From an uncultured Corynebacterium sp. (GTDB lineage Bacteria; Actinomycetota; Actinomycetes; Mycobacteriales; Mycobacteriaceae): 19,823 bases of DNA. A program made the translations under genes and the position numbers. Positions 6,126 through 13,693 of this stretch are shown in pieces. The notes under the pieces were generated by a model. The model saw only the letters and a program-made list of their open reading frames with translations. It was not told where the DNA came from and made no database searches. The stretch spans positions 1 to 19,823 of the forward strand of contig NZ_CALUAK010000039.1 of the NCBI RefSeq assembly GCF_943914015.1. The letters run 5' to 3'. Position 1 is the first letter of the stretch. Each line of letters opens with the position of its first letter.

Positions 6126-7478
6126 GTGCTCACAGCACACGGAGCCACGGTGGCGATAGCGGATGACACGATCAACATCTACTACTCCCCCCTCCTGGCT
6201 AGCCTGCAGGCCAGCGATGTATCCATCCCCGTCGCTGACATCACCGGAGTGGAGACGAAAGAGCCCACCGCCTTTGCGCTCGGCGAGGTAGCCCTCACCC
6301 TTGAGAAGGGGACTCCGGTGACCATCCGGTTCCACCGCTCCCACACCGCTGCGATGAAACAGCTGGTGACAGATATCGACCGCGTGCGCGCGGGGGAAAA
6401 CCCGGTGGGCGACGGGACTGCCATCCCCGGCCTGAACTTTGTCGCCATCGATGTAGAAACGGCTAACGATGACTGGGGTTCCATCATCGAAATCGGTGTC
6501 ACCAAGGTTCTCGACGGCTTGGTCAAGGATCAGGCCACGTGGCGCTGCACCCCGCCCCCGGGGATGGAGACATTCCTCGACGCCAACATTGCCATTCACG
6601 GCATTCACCCCGAAGATGTCGAGGGAGAGCCCAGCTTCGCCGAACGCTACGAACTGGTAAAAGAGTTCACTGGTGAGCTTCCCATGGTGTCGCACAATGC
6701 ACAGTTCGATTTCACGGCCCTCGCCCGCGCCTGCCAAGCCTCCCAGTGCGAGGCAGCTCCTAATGAGTTCGGCTGTAGCCTCGCCCTGTCCCGCGCGCGC
6801 CAGCTGGGGTTTGCCACCAACAGGCTTCCCGATGTTAGCCACGGGTTGGGGATCAGCCTCGAGCACCACCACTGCGCAGCCGACGATGCGGAGGCCTGCG
6901 CCCGCATCATTACGTCTTTTGCGGGCATCGATGGTTTTACGGGATCGTTCCCCGAGTTCATCGCTTCCACTGGCTTCACAATGGGAAAGATTGGGAACGA
7001 AGGCCGGATCCGGTCTGTGCAGAAGATTCGCCACGATAGAAACGACGATGCCTCCGCACAGCTGGAGGCGGCAGGCAACGGCCGATACAAGCGCGGAAAG
7101 TCGCGTCGCTCCGGTGGCGGTGCCCCGTGGTCGTCGGTGTCTGCTCCAGAAAAGATTCCTGAGCCGAATAAGGAGGCCAATCCTGACGGTCTCCTCTATG
7201 GCCAAAACGTCACGCTGACCGGTGATTTTGAACCGTTGGATAAGGGAACCCTGTGGAACAAGATCGCTGAGCAGGGCGCAACCATCGGTAAGAACGTGAC
7301 CAAGAAGACCACCATCTGCGCGGTGGGTGCGTGGACCAAGAAAACCTCGAAGCAAAAACGCGCCGAGGAGCTCCAGGAAAAGGGCCAAGACATCGCGATT
7401 TGGTCGAAGGACAAGTTGTTTACTGTTCTCGGTATCGATGAGGAGCAGATAGCTGAAGAAAACGAACCGCCGTTTTAG
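6126..7478 (+). CDS. DnaQ-like DEDDh 3'-5' exonuclease with N-terminal beta-rich and C-terminal BRCT domains
   Basis: The 450-residue protein has three parts. Residues ~1-95 are beta-strand-rich (VAIADDTINIYY, ADITGVETKEPT, VTIRFHR) and look PH-like; that assignment is inference. Residues ~105-265 are a DEDDh exonuclease of the DNA polymerase III epsilon type: AIDVET (Asp109, Glu111), HNAQFDF (Asp195) and HCAADDA (His249, Asp254), so the catalytic set is complete. After a basic linker (RYKRGKSRRS), residues ~355-440 form a BRCT domain (LTGDF, GATIGKNVTKKTT). It probably trims DNA 3' ends in repair or proofreading, with BRCT binding a partner or DNA ends. GTG 6126 is chosen because AAGGGG lies nine bases upstream; GTG 6090 would add 12 Lys/Gln-rich residues. 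It stands alone, without polymerase genes nearby. Confidence 0.88.
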   Translation: MLTAHGATVAIADDTINIYYSPLLASLQASDVSIPVADITGVETKEPTAFALGEVALTLEKGTPVTIRFHRSHTAAMKQLVTDIDRVRAGENPVGDGTAIPGLNFVAIDVETANDDWGSIIEIGVTKVLDGLVKDQATWRCTPPPGMETFLDANIAIHGIHPEDVEGEPSFAERYELVKEFTGELPMVSHNAQFDFTALARACQASQCEAAPNEFGCSLALSRARQLGFATNRLPDVSHGLGISLEHHHCAADDAEACARIITSFAGIDGFTGSFPEFIASTGFTMGKIGNEGRIRSVQKIRHDRNDDASAQLEAAGNGRYKRGKSRRSGGGAPWSSVSAPEKIPEPNKEANPDGLLYGQNVTLTGDFEPLDKGTLWNKIAEQGATIGKNVTKKTTICAVGAWTKKTSKQKRAEELQEKGQDIAIWSKDKLFTVLGIDEEQIAEENEPPF

Positions 7479-7562
7479 GGAACCGCGCGGGCTCGTTACT
7501 GCGTCTAAGGGGTAGGAGCAACAATGGTGCACCATGCCCCGACGCATCACTGCTCCCGTGGC

Positions 7563-7604
7563 CTGCACCCATTTTTTGCACGCCGGGTGCAGACCACGTA
7601 TAAG
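7563..7604 (+). promoter_or_regulatory. Predicted promoter of the 7639 gene with flanking inverted repeat
   Basis: TTGCAC (7576-7581), a 17-base spacer and TATAAG (7599-7604) form a plausible promoter. Transcription would start near 7611, and a GAGGA ribosome site precedes the ATG at 7639. The -35 lies inside the loop of an exact 8-bp inverted repeat, CTGCACCC (7563-7570) and GGGTGCAG (7585-7592). This could be an operator. It is not followed by a T-run, so it is unlikely to be the terminator of the exonuclease gene. Confidence 0.4.
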
Positions 7605-7638
7605 CCAACTGAATGCGGGGCGGAAACGAGGAACACCT

Positions 7639-8388
7639 ATGGAGGCCTCCTTCTCCCCCGCGAGTGTGACCACCATGCTGCCCATACTGCGCACCGCGTC
7701 ATGGGCGACCTCCCCGATCGCTGTCGGTGGAGTGTCTTCCCCACCTGCCACCATGTGTCTCACCGGGGGCTTCCACGTGGGGTTTGTCCACGGGCCGAGT
7801 TCAGCTGAGCTGTCTGCGACAGCTCAGGAGTACCCGACGACCGACCCATGCACGTTGGAACCAGCAGCGCCCCCGCTCCGGATGGCCGATGAACCGGCGC
7901 TTAATGTCCCACTCACGGTCGTCTGGCAGCGCGCGGCGGATCGCCTGACCTACTGCGCCCGCGCGGATGAGGCCTCACCGTTTCGCACCACCCCGCTTCC
8001 CCATGCCCCACTGGGCACCGATGCCGTGCTTCTCAGCACGGTGGGCACGCATGCGACCAGCTGGCTTACCCACCCGCACACGGCGACGCTGCTATCCGAG
8101 TATTGCGCGCAGCAGTTGGGCAGGAGGTTCTACATCTTTTTTGCCCCCGCCGAAGGTTCCCTCATCGTCACCACCGCACGGTCCGCACCGACGGTGGAAA
8201 CTGTGGTGAAAATCATTTTCCGCCGTTCATCGATGCGCATCACGGATGCGCCCTTCATTCTTCGCAAAGGGTGGATCGAACCGCTGCGGATGCGCGCGCA
8301 GCGCAAGCGACACGCCCCACTTCCTTCGCACACGCAACTGTCCATTGCGAACCTTTCACCACGCTCGATAGAGGCTATCTTTCAATAG
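7639..8388 (+). CDS. Protein of unknown function upstream of treY
   Basis: I do not recognise this 249-residue protein. It has no signal peptide, membrane helix or known catalytic motif. The N-terminal half is rich in Ala, Thr and Pro. The C-terminal half (from ~110) looks like a folded domain, with hydrophobic strands such as RRFYIFFAPAEGSLIVTTA and VETVVKIIF, and ends in a basic segment. ATG 7639 is preferred because GAGGA lies six bases upstream; the frame stays open back to 7534, but the added residues are Cys/His/Arg-rich and have no ribosome site. Codon use resembles its neighbours, so it is probably real. It ends 82 bp before treY, which has its own -10 element, so co-transcription with treY is possible but not shown. 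Confidence 0.65.
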   Translation: MEASFSPASVTTMLPILRTASWATSPIAVGGVSSPPATMCLTGGFHVGFVHGPSSAELSATAQEYPTTDPCTLEPAAPPLRMADEPALNVPLTVVWQRAADRLTYCARADEASPFRTTPLPHAPLGTDAVLLSTVGTHATSWLTHPHTATLLSEYCAQQLGRRFYIFFAPAEGSLIVTTARSAPTVETVVKIIFRRSSMRITDAPFILRKGWIEPLRMRAQRKRHAPLPSHTQLSIANLSPRSIEAIFQ

Positions 8389-8426
8389 CTAGAGGTTTTC
8401 CTAACCCGCTGGACGTTGTGACCAAC

Positions 8427-8432
8427 TAGAAT
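8427..8432 (+). promoter_or_regulatory. Possible treY -10 element
   Basis: TAGAAT matches the -10 consensus at five of six bases and would start transcription near 8439, leaving a ~30-base leader. That leader contains AAAGGGTGA, an anti-Shine-Dalgarno complement, ten bases before ATG 8471. No clear -35 is seen. Confidence 0.4.
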
Positions 8433-8470
8433 GGAAACCTAAACATGTGAGAAAGGGTGACTTCGTTTCC

Positions 8471-10978
8471 ATGGTTTCCACACCAATCACAGCTACATAC
8501 CGAATACAGTTACGCGGCCCAAAGGCAGATCCGGACGGGCGCGCGTTCGATTTTTATGACGCAATTAAGGTGCTCGACTACCTCAAGGACTTGGGGGTCA
8601 GCCACCTCTTCCTCTCCCCTATCCTCACAGCCGTGCCCGAATCGAACCACGGCTACGACGTCATCGATCCGACGGAAATTAACCCGGAGCTCGGTGGCAA
8701 GGAGGGATTTGTCGCCCTTTCGCAGGTTGCCCGGGAAAAGGGCTTAGGCATCATCATCGATGTGGTCCCCAACCACGTGGGCATCGCTCATGCAGAGCAA
8801 AACTCGTGGTGGTGGGATGTTCTGAAGAAGGGCAAGGAGTCCCATTACGAGGGCTACTTCGACATTGACTGGCACGAAGATAACGGTGCCGGCGGGAAGC
8901 TCGGACTACCGATTCTTGGGCAGCCCGGCGACGAGGACAAGCTCACCATTACCGAGTACGAGGGCGAGCCCGTCCTCAACTACTTCGATCAGCTCTTCCC
9001 CATCGCTGAGGGGACCTACGATCCGGAGTCGGGTGACACCCCGGCAGAGGTCCACGACAGGCAGTCGTACAAGCTCATGTACTGGCGCGACGGAGTTATC
9101 AGCTACCGGCGCTTCTTCTCCGTCAACTCCCTCGCGGGTCTGAAGCAAGAGGATCCGCTGGTCTTCGAGCATTCTCACCGTGTCATCCGGGAACTGGTTG
9201 CTGAAGATCTTATCGACGGTGTCCGTGTGGACCACCCCGATGGCCTCACCGACCCCTTCGGGTACTTGTCGCGTCTGCGCGAGGTGGTCGGCCCCGACCG
9301 GTGGCTGGTCATTGAGAAGATTCTCGCTGTCAACGAAGCACTCGATCCTCGTCTGAAGGTCGATGGTACGACCGGCTACGACGCACTGCGCGAATTGGAC
9401 GGTGTGTTCATTTCCCGCAGCGCCGAAAACACCCTGTCCATGCTCGCACTGAAACACACGGGCTCGACATGGGATGAGCAAGCCGTTACGTCCACCGAGT
9501 ACGTGCTGAAGAAGGAGGTGGCGCACTCCGAGCTTGCCGCCGAGGTTCGCCGTCTCGCACGGGCGATTAGGCGGGACAACTTCTCCACTGCCGGCTCCGC
9601 TGTCACGGAATCCCAGCTCATCTCCACCATTGAGCAGCTTGTGGCATCCATGCCTGTCTACCGCGCAGACTACATCTCCTTGACCCGCGTGACGGCAACT
9701 GTCGCGGCGGATCTGTCGCGCCGGTTCCCCTCCCGGCGCGCAACGCTCGATCTCATCGTCGCCGCACTCATCTCTGGCGGGGAAGCGTTCACTCGTTTTG
9801 CCCAGGTCTGTGGTGCGGTTATGGCCAAGGGCGTGGAGGACACGACCTTCTATCGGGCATCCCGGCTCATTGCGCTCAACGAGGTCGGTGGCGCACCCGG
9901 CAGGTTCGGCGTGTCTGCTGCCGAGTTCCACCTGCTCCAGCAGGAGCGCGCCCGGCTGTGGCCGCAGACGATGACGACGCTATCCACCCACGACACGAAG
10001 CGTGGCGAGGATGTTCGTGCGCGGATTATTGAGCTTGCCGATTGCCCCGGCGACTTCTCAGAGGTCGTGGATGAGATCACCTCGATCACGCCACCGCCGG
10101 ATGATGCCACGGGGCACTTCCTGTTGCAGAACCTGCTGGGGACGTGGCCCGTCGATGGTGTTATTACCGAGGAGTACGAGAAGCGGATGCTCGCCTACAC
10201 CACCAAGGCAATCCGCGAGGCGGGTCTGCACACGACGTGGACAGAGCAAAACGAAGAGTTTGAGGAGCGCACCCTCCAGTGGGTGAAGGCGCTGCTGCAC
10301 GGGCCGGTCACCGAACGCATCACCGATTTCGTCGGGCCTCTTGCCCATGCGGCCGCCCTCATCGGCCTGGGACGCAAACTCCTCCACCTCATCGCTCCGG
10401 GTATTCCGGATATTTACCAAGGCGAGGAATACTTTGTGGACTCCCTTGTTGACCCGGATAACCGTCGCTTTGTGGATTACGATGCCCGCCGTGCCACGCT
10501 GGAAAAAACGGTTCGTGTTCTGCGTGGCGAGGAGGAGAGCTCCTTCACCGTCGGCGCTTCTGTGGCCAGCGGTTCTGCCCACAAGGATGACGAAATCCCC
10601 TACGCTCACCTCCTGGACCGCTACGACGAAGCAAAACAAGCAGTTGTTGCGGCGGCATTACACGTGCGTTCCCACTACGCAAACGACTTTGTCGGTAGTG
10701 ATTACCAGGCTGTTTTTGCCGAAGGCGAGGCAGAGGATAATCTCATTGGCTTGGGTCGTGGCCCCCGTCCCGACCGCGTCGATGTCATCGCTGTGGCTAC
10801 GCGCACGCCGTTCCGACTCATGTCCCGCGGTGGCTGGGGCAACACAACCCTGACTGTTCCCGAGGGCACGTGGACGGAGGTTCTCACTGGCCGCACGTTC
10901 AGTGGAACGGTCGCCGTTGACGGTCTTCTTAGCTGTTTCCCCACTGCTCTTCTGATTAGAAACACCCCTGATGAATAA
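8471..10978 (+). CDS. treY: Malto-oligosyltrehalose synthase (GH13_26)
   Basis: TreY isomerises the reducing-end alpha-1,4 bond of maltodextrins to alpha,alpha-1,1, giving maltooligosyl trehalose, the substrate of TreZ. The 835-residue protein opens with the diagnostic TYRIQL and LGVSHLFLSPI. It carries the GH13 regions DVVPNHVG (Asp97), GVRVDHPDGLTDP (nucleophile Asp254), LVIEKIL (Glu282) and STHDTKRGEDVRAR (Asp508). The long insertions between these regions are typical of TreY, and length fits the family (~765-850). ATG 8471 is preferred over GTG 8447 because AAAGGGTGA precedes it and the shorter N-terminus aligns with the family. The last eight bases overlap the alarmone synthetase gene. 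treZ is 2.7 kb further on, not adjacent as in many other bacteria. Confidence 0.96.
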   Translation: MVSTPITATYRIQLRGPKADPDGRAFDFYDAIKVLDYLKDLGVSHLFLSPILTAVPESNHGYDVIDPTEINPELGGKEGFVALSQVAREKGLGIIIDVVPNHVGIAHAEQNSWWWDVLKKGKESHYEGYFDIDWHEDNGAGGKLGLPILGQPGDEDKLTITEYEGEPVLNYFDQLFPIAEGTYDPESGDTPAEVHDRQSYKLMYWRDGVISYRRFFSVNSLAGLKQEDPLVFEHSHRVIRELVAEDLIDGVRVDHPDGLTDPFGYLSRLREVVGPDRWLVIEKILAVNEALDPRLKVDGTTGYDALRELDGVFISRSAENTLSMLALKHTGSTWDEQAVTSTEYVLKKEVAHSELAAEVRRLARAIRRDNFSTAGSAVTESQLISTIEQLVASMPVYRADYISLTRVTATVAADLSRRFPSRRATLDLIVAALISGGEAFTRFAQVCGAVMAKGVEDTTFYRASRLIALNEVGGAPGRFGVSAAEFHLLQQERARLWPQTMTTLSTHDTKRGEDVRARIIELADCPGDFSEVVDEITSITPPPDDATGHFLLQNLLGTWPVDGVITEEYEKRMLAYTTKAIREAGLHTTWTEQNEEFEERTLQWVKALLHGPVTERITDFVGPLAHAAALIGLGRKLLHLIAPGIPDIYQGEEYFVDSLVDPDNRRFVDYDARRATLEKTVRVLRGEEESSFTVGASVASGSAHKDDEIPYAHLLDRYDEAKQAVVAAALHVRSHYANDFVGSDYQAVFAEGEAEDNLIGLGRGPRPDRVDVIAVATRTPFRLMSRGGWGNTTLTVPEGTWTEVLTGRTFSGTVAVDGLLSCFPTALLIRNTPDE

Positions 10979-11978
10979 GCCTGATCTAGACAAGCTGGAA
11001 CGGGAGTACGACGCGTTCGTCGCCGGACACCCGACGTTGGAAAGTGATATCCGCTTCGCGTTGGAAGACAGCGTCTCTGATGCTGGAATCGCCTACGACC
11101 GTGTCGATACTCGGATTAAGTCGTGGCGCTCGTTTGCTGCCAAGGCAACGAAATACGACGACAAAGGCAATCTCTTGTACGCCGAGCCGTGGGAGCATAT
11201 TAACGACGTGGTGGGTGCCCGCATCATCACCTACCACTCCACAGAGATCCCTCGCGTTATCGAGACGCTGGAGCGCATGTTCACCGTGTTGCGCTCGGTG
11301 GATAAGGCTGCGGAGACGCGGATTTCCGGTGGCTTTGGTTACGGTTCGCACCACCTCATCTTGAAGGTGACTCCCCAGACAGAAGATCTGGAGGCCTACT
11401 CCGGGCTCGTGTTTGAGGTGCAGCTGCGCACCATTCTGCAACATGCGTGGGCCGAGTTTGAGCACGATATTCGCTATAAGGGCACGGGCACGGGCGCCGA
11501 TCCTGTCATTGACCGTTCCTTTACTCTGGCTGCTGGCCTCATTGAGCTTGCGGATCAGCAGTTTGACCAGATCGCCCACATCCGCGCCGATTCTCACCCC
11601 GTTGCAGGAAACGTGCCCTTGACCGATGGCAATCTGCCCCACGTCCTCACGCTGCTGCTCGGCGACCAGTTTCCCCGCTCGAAATCGGAGGTCTACCCCT
11701 GGTTGGAGGAGATCCTCACGGCCAACGGCATCCGCACGGTTGCGGATGTGGAGGCGATCGCGACCCACGCCGATGTTGAGCGCGTCCTCGATGCTCTTCA
11801 GTACCAGTACGTTCCCAGTCAGGTTCGGCTTGTCGACGACCTCCTGCTCGCCCGCTTCGGTACCTCCCACATTGCGCGCACGGGCAAGACCGGTTACCGC
11901 GCCGAGCGTCGCCCTTCGCGCCTGCAGCAACGGCTGAAGAAACTTGAAGCCTACAGGCGCAAGCACGAGGCGGAATAG
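10971..11978 (+). CDS. RelA/SpoT-domain (p)ppGpp synthetase (small alarmone synthetase)
   Basis: The 335-residue protein has a RelA/SpoT nucleotidyltransferase domain at ~20-175: YDRVDTRIKSWRSFAAK, INDVVGARI (metal ligand Asp79), SGGFGYGSHHLIL and FEVQLRTILQHAWAEFEHD (Glu149). These are the residues used to transfer pyrophosphate from ATP to GDP, GTP or GMP. No HD hydrolase, TGS or ACT domain is present, so it is a synthetase-only enzyme. A C-terminal ~160-residue extension, ending in a Lys/Arg-rich helix, is longer than in RelP/RelQ-type enzymes. C. glutamicum has a small alarmone synthetase called RelS, which I recall lying beside treY; I do not assign the name here. ATG 10971 overlaps the treY stop region by eight bases and lacks a good ribosome site, so translation is probably coupled to treY. 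Confidence 0.92.
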   Translation: MNKPDLDKLEREYDAFVAGHPTLESDIRFALEDSVSDAGIAYDRVDTRIKSWRSFAAKATKYDDKGNLLYAEPWEHINDVVGARIITYHSTEIPRVIETLERMFTVLRSVDKAAETRISGGFGYGSHHLILKVTPQTEDLEAYSGLVFEVQLRTILQHAWAEFEHDIRYKGTGTGADPVIDRSFTLAAGLIELADQQFDQIAHIRADSHPVAGNVPLTDGNLPHVLTLLLGDQFPRSKSEVYPWLEEILTANGIRTVADVEAIATHADVERVLDALQYQYVPSQVRLVDDLLLARFGTSHIARTGKTGYRAERRPSRLQQRLKKLEAYRRKHEAE

Positions 11979-12058
11979 GCGCTCTCCGTTGAGATGCTGA
12001 CTGTCAAAGGCTAAGCTTGTCCCCATTATCGGCAAAACCCCAATGAAAGGAAACTTTC

Positions 12059-12193
12059 TTGTCCTCTCTGTCTAACTTCCCCGAACTGCTCGATTTCCTC
12101 CATGTCTGGGCTCTGGCCATCGCGGACTTCTTCCGCCCCCTGGGCATCGATTTCCCGCCTGCTGACTGGGGCACGGCAGGTTCTAGCAACTAG
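12059..12193 (+). CDS. Predicted 44-residue hydrophobic microprotein (TTG start)
   Basis: A TTG at 12059 is preceded, at good spacing, by the ribosome site GAAAGGAAA (12045-12053). It opens a 44-codon frame that begins SSLSNFPELLDFLHVWALAI and continues ADFFRPLGIDFPPADW before a short Gly/Ser tail. The first ~28 residues could form one amphipathic or membrane-seeking helix. There is no cleavable signal peptide. Size and character recall the tiny alpha-helical channel proteins of corynebacteria (PorA, PorH), but I see no clear sequence match to them, so function is unknown. It lies 80 bp after the alarmone synthetase gene, before a strong terminator, so it may be the last gene of the treY transcript. 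It could still be a chance frame. Confidence 0.6.
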   Translation: MSSLSNFPELLDFLHVWALAIADFFRPLGIDFPPADWGTAGSSN

Positions 12194-12265
12194 GTAACCG
12201 GGCTGTAATCGGCATCCCAGCTCCTCCCCCGCTGATAAGACACCCGGGTGAGGAAGCAGAAAACG

Positions 12266-12313
12266 AACACACACGGCCATAGGCGACGCATCGCCCGTGG
12301 CCGTGTGTGTTTT
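12266..12313. terminator. Bidirectional terminator: long two-tier hairpin
   Basis: A perfect 14-bp stem (12266-12279 with 12298-12311: ACACACACGGCCA arm) encloses a smaller GGCGA/TCGCC stem. On the plus strand it ends in GTGTTTTGC, and on the minus strand in TCGTTTTCTGC. It therefore closes both the treY/alarmone/microprotein transcript and the minus-strand S4 gene, whose stop is eight bases away. Confidence 0.9.
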
Positions 12314-12320
12314 GCTGGAA

Positions 12321-12719
12321 TTAACGCGATGAACGACCGCGCAACCGGTCTAGTGCGCGCCGGTCTTTCTTCGTCGGCCGACCTGCTCCCCGGTCCCTGC
12401 GTGGCATGGACGCAAGAATCTCCTTCGGCGGAGGTGGCGGAGTGTGATCGATGTATGCCGAACGCGCTACCTGTGCGCCGACACGCTTCTTGATGGGTTG
12501 CACCACTTCAATGATGTGCTCCCGGTGGGCCACCCACGCACGCACGCGATCCCCAGCAACGACCTTTTCCGATGGCTTGACGGCCTCCCCGTTGAGCTTC
12601 ACGTGGCCGGCCTTGCAAGCATCCGATGCTGCTGACCGGGTCTTATACAGTCGCACCGCCCACACGTACTGATCAATGCGCACAGAATCGCTCGGGTTCC
12701 CCAGCGCAATGTCACTCAT
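12321..12719 (-). CDS. hslR: S4-domain RNA-binding protein, Hsp15-like
   Basis: The 132-residue protein carries an S4 RNA-binding fold at ~13-65: RIDQYVWAVRLYKTRSAASDACKAGHVKLNGE, then KVVAGDRV. A charged C-terminal tail follows, with a poly-proline stretch and an Arg/Lys-rich end. This matches Hsp15 (133 residues in E. coli), which binds 50S subunits carrying stalled nascent chains and helps recycle them. ATG 12719 has AGGA eight bases upstream, which overlaps the stop codon of the small membrane-protein gene, so translation is probably coupled. It is the last gene of a minus-strand trio with the small membrane protein and YigZ. Confidence 0.88.
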   Translation of the reverse strand: MSDIALGNPSDSVRIDQYVWAVRLYKTRSAASDACKAGHVKLNGEAVKPSEKVVAGDRVRAWVAHREHIIEVVQPIKKRVGAQVARSAYIDHTPPPPPKEILASMPRRDRGAGRPTKKDRRALDRLRGRSSR

Positions 12720-12729
12720 CGGGTACGTC

Positions 12730-12963
12730 CTAGTAGTTGTCCTTGTGGTTAACGATGGACTTCACCTTGGTCCAGCTGTACACGCCCATGACGACTGCGA
12801 TGACCAGACCAATGACGAAGAAGGAAACCTCCTGCGTCAGTACCCACAGTGCGAGGCCACCGACAACACCACCAGTGACACCGTAGACACCGTTTTTGGA
12901 GTAACGGCGAACAGCCTGCTTGCGGCGCTCGATGGGGTTCTGGGGATAACGTTGCATGCTCAC
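12730..12963 (-). CDS. Small two-helix membrane protein, unknown function
   Basis: This 77-residue protein has a basic N-terminus (IERRKQAVRRYSKNG) and two membrane helices at ~25-43 and ~46-64, joined by a very short loop. The tail is short and Lys/Asn-rich, so both ends are probably cytoplasmic. No named domain is recognised. GTG 12963 is taken as the start because TACAAT ends eight bases upstream; ATG 12957 would shorten it by two residues. It lies 21 bp after yigZ and 10 bp before the S4 gene, all on the minus strand. Confidence 0.75.
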   Translation of the reverse strand: MSMQRYPQNPIERRKQAVRRYSKNGVYGVTGGVVGGLALWVLTQEVSFFVIGLVIAVVMGVYSWTKVKSIVNHKDNY

Positions 12964-12971
12964 AATGACCT

Positions 12972-12977
12972 ATTGTA
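12972..12977 (-). promoter_or_regulatory. -10 element for leaderless mRNA of the small membrane-protein gene
   Basis: TACAAT on the minus strand ends eight bases before the GTG at 12963, the same hexamer and spacing as at the TetR gene. It lies just after the yigZ stop codon, so it would be an internal operon promoter. No strong -35 is visible. Confidence 0.42.
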
Positions 12978-12984
12978 AACGTGC

Positions 12985-13635
12985 CTACGCTAGCAGTTCC
13001 ACCCACAGTGTGTCATCGAAGACCGGTTCCCTCGCGCCTTTGGTGATGGAGAGGATGTAGGTTTGCAGCTTGTCCTGCTCACTCGGCTTAATGGCCAGTG
13101 TCATCTCCACTTGCTGCCCGTAGCGAACATCCGTCACATGGTACCCCCGCGCCCGTAACTCGGCCTCGTAGCGGCCGGCATCTGCGTGGGAAAACTGCAC
13201 AGTGGCCAATGTTCGCAGAGATCGCTTCACTGGTTTCACCAATTTCAGTGCCTCGGAGGTCGCATCCGAATACGCACGCACGAGCCCGCCGGTGCCCAGT
13301 TTGATACCACCGAAGTACCGAACGACAACGCAGGCGATATCCAGCATGCCAGAGCCTGTAAGAACATCGAGGATCGGCTTGCCTGCAGTACCTGAGGGTT
13401 CCCCATCATCGGAGGAGCGTTCGACGGGATTGGAGCCATCCACGTGGTAGTAGTAGGCGCTGCAGTGGTGACGCGCATCGGGGTACTGCGCCTTAATATT
13501 GCCAATAAACTCCCGCGCATCGTCTTCCGATTGGACACGTCCAATGTGGGAGATGAAGCGGGAGTGTTTGATCTCCAGCTCCGCCACGACAGCGGCTGTG
13601 GGGTCTGGAAGGAGATATTCGGCATCGGCATGCAT
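12985..13635 (-). CDS. yigZ: YigZ/IMPACT family protein
   Basis: The 216-residue protein has the UPF0029/IMPACT N-terminal domain at ~15-130, with KHSRFISHIGRV, DARHHCSAYYY, the signature DDGEPSGTAGKPIL, and VVVRYFGGIKLGTGGLVRAY. A smaller DUF1949-like C-terminal domain (~140-205) follows. Length agrees with E. coli YigZ (about 205). The family is linked to translation control in eukaryotes (IMPACT); its bacterial role is not established. ATG 13635 is the only good start; no Shine-Dalgarno exists, and TAAAGT ends eight bases upstream, so a leaderless mRNA is likely. It diverges from treZ, 58 bp away. Confidence 0.93.
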   Translation of the reverse strand: MHADAEYLLPDPTAAVVAELEIKHSRFISHIGRVQSEDDAREFIGNIKAQYPDARHHCSAYYYHVDGSNPVERSSDDGEPSGTAGKPILDVLTGSGMLDIACVVVRYFGGIKLGTGGLVRAYSDATSEALKLVKPVKRSLRTLATVQFSHADAGRYEAELRARGYHVTDVRYGQQVEMTLAIKPSEQDKLQTYILSITKGAREPVFDDTLWVELLA

Positions 13636-13643
13636 GGTCTATC

Positions 13644-13649
13644 ACTTTA
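13644..13649 (-). promoter_or_regulatory. -10 element for leaderless yigZ mRNA
   Basis: TAAAGT on the minus strand ends eight bases before the yigZ ATG. It lies ten bases from the treZ -35, so the two divergent promoters are packed into the 58-bp gap. No good -35 was found for yigZ. Confidence 0.4.
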
Positions 13650-13658
13650 CACAGGTCT

Positions 13659-13687
13659 TTGACATGCAAAGTGCGCTTTCATAACCT
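13659..13687 (+). promoter_or_regulatory. treZ promoter, leaderless arrangement
   Basis: A perfect TTGACA (13659-13664) is followed by 17 bases and TAACCT (13682-13687). The ATG at 13694 begins six bases later, where transcription should start. No ribosome site is present. This is the best promoter match in the window and gives treZ transcription independent of treY. Confidence 0.65.
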
Positions 13688-13693
13688 TGTAAT

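Noticed and set aside
7524..7638. Upstream extension of the 7639 gene and an overlapping frame from 7524
   Set aside because: Both read through the predicted promoter and inverted repeat, have no ribosome site, and give Cys/His/Arg-rich sequence.
5955..7763. 602-residue open frame on the minus strand opposite the exonuclease gene
   Set aside because: It is the antisense shadow of a gene with complete DEDDh and BRCT motifs. The translation has no domain, its start lacks a ribosome site, and long antisense frames are common in GC-rich genes.
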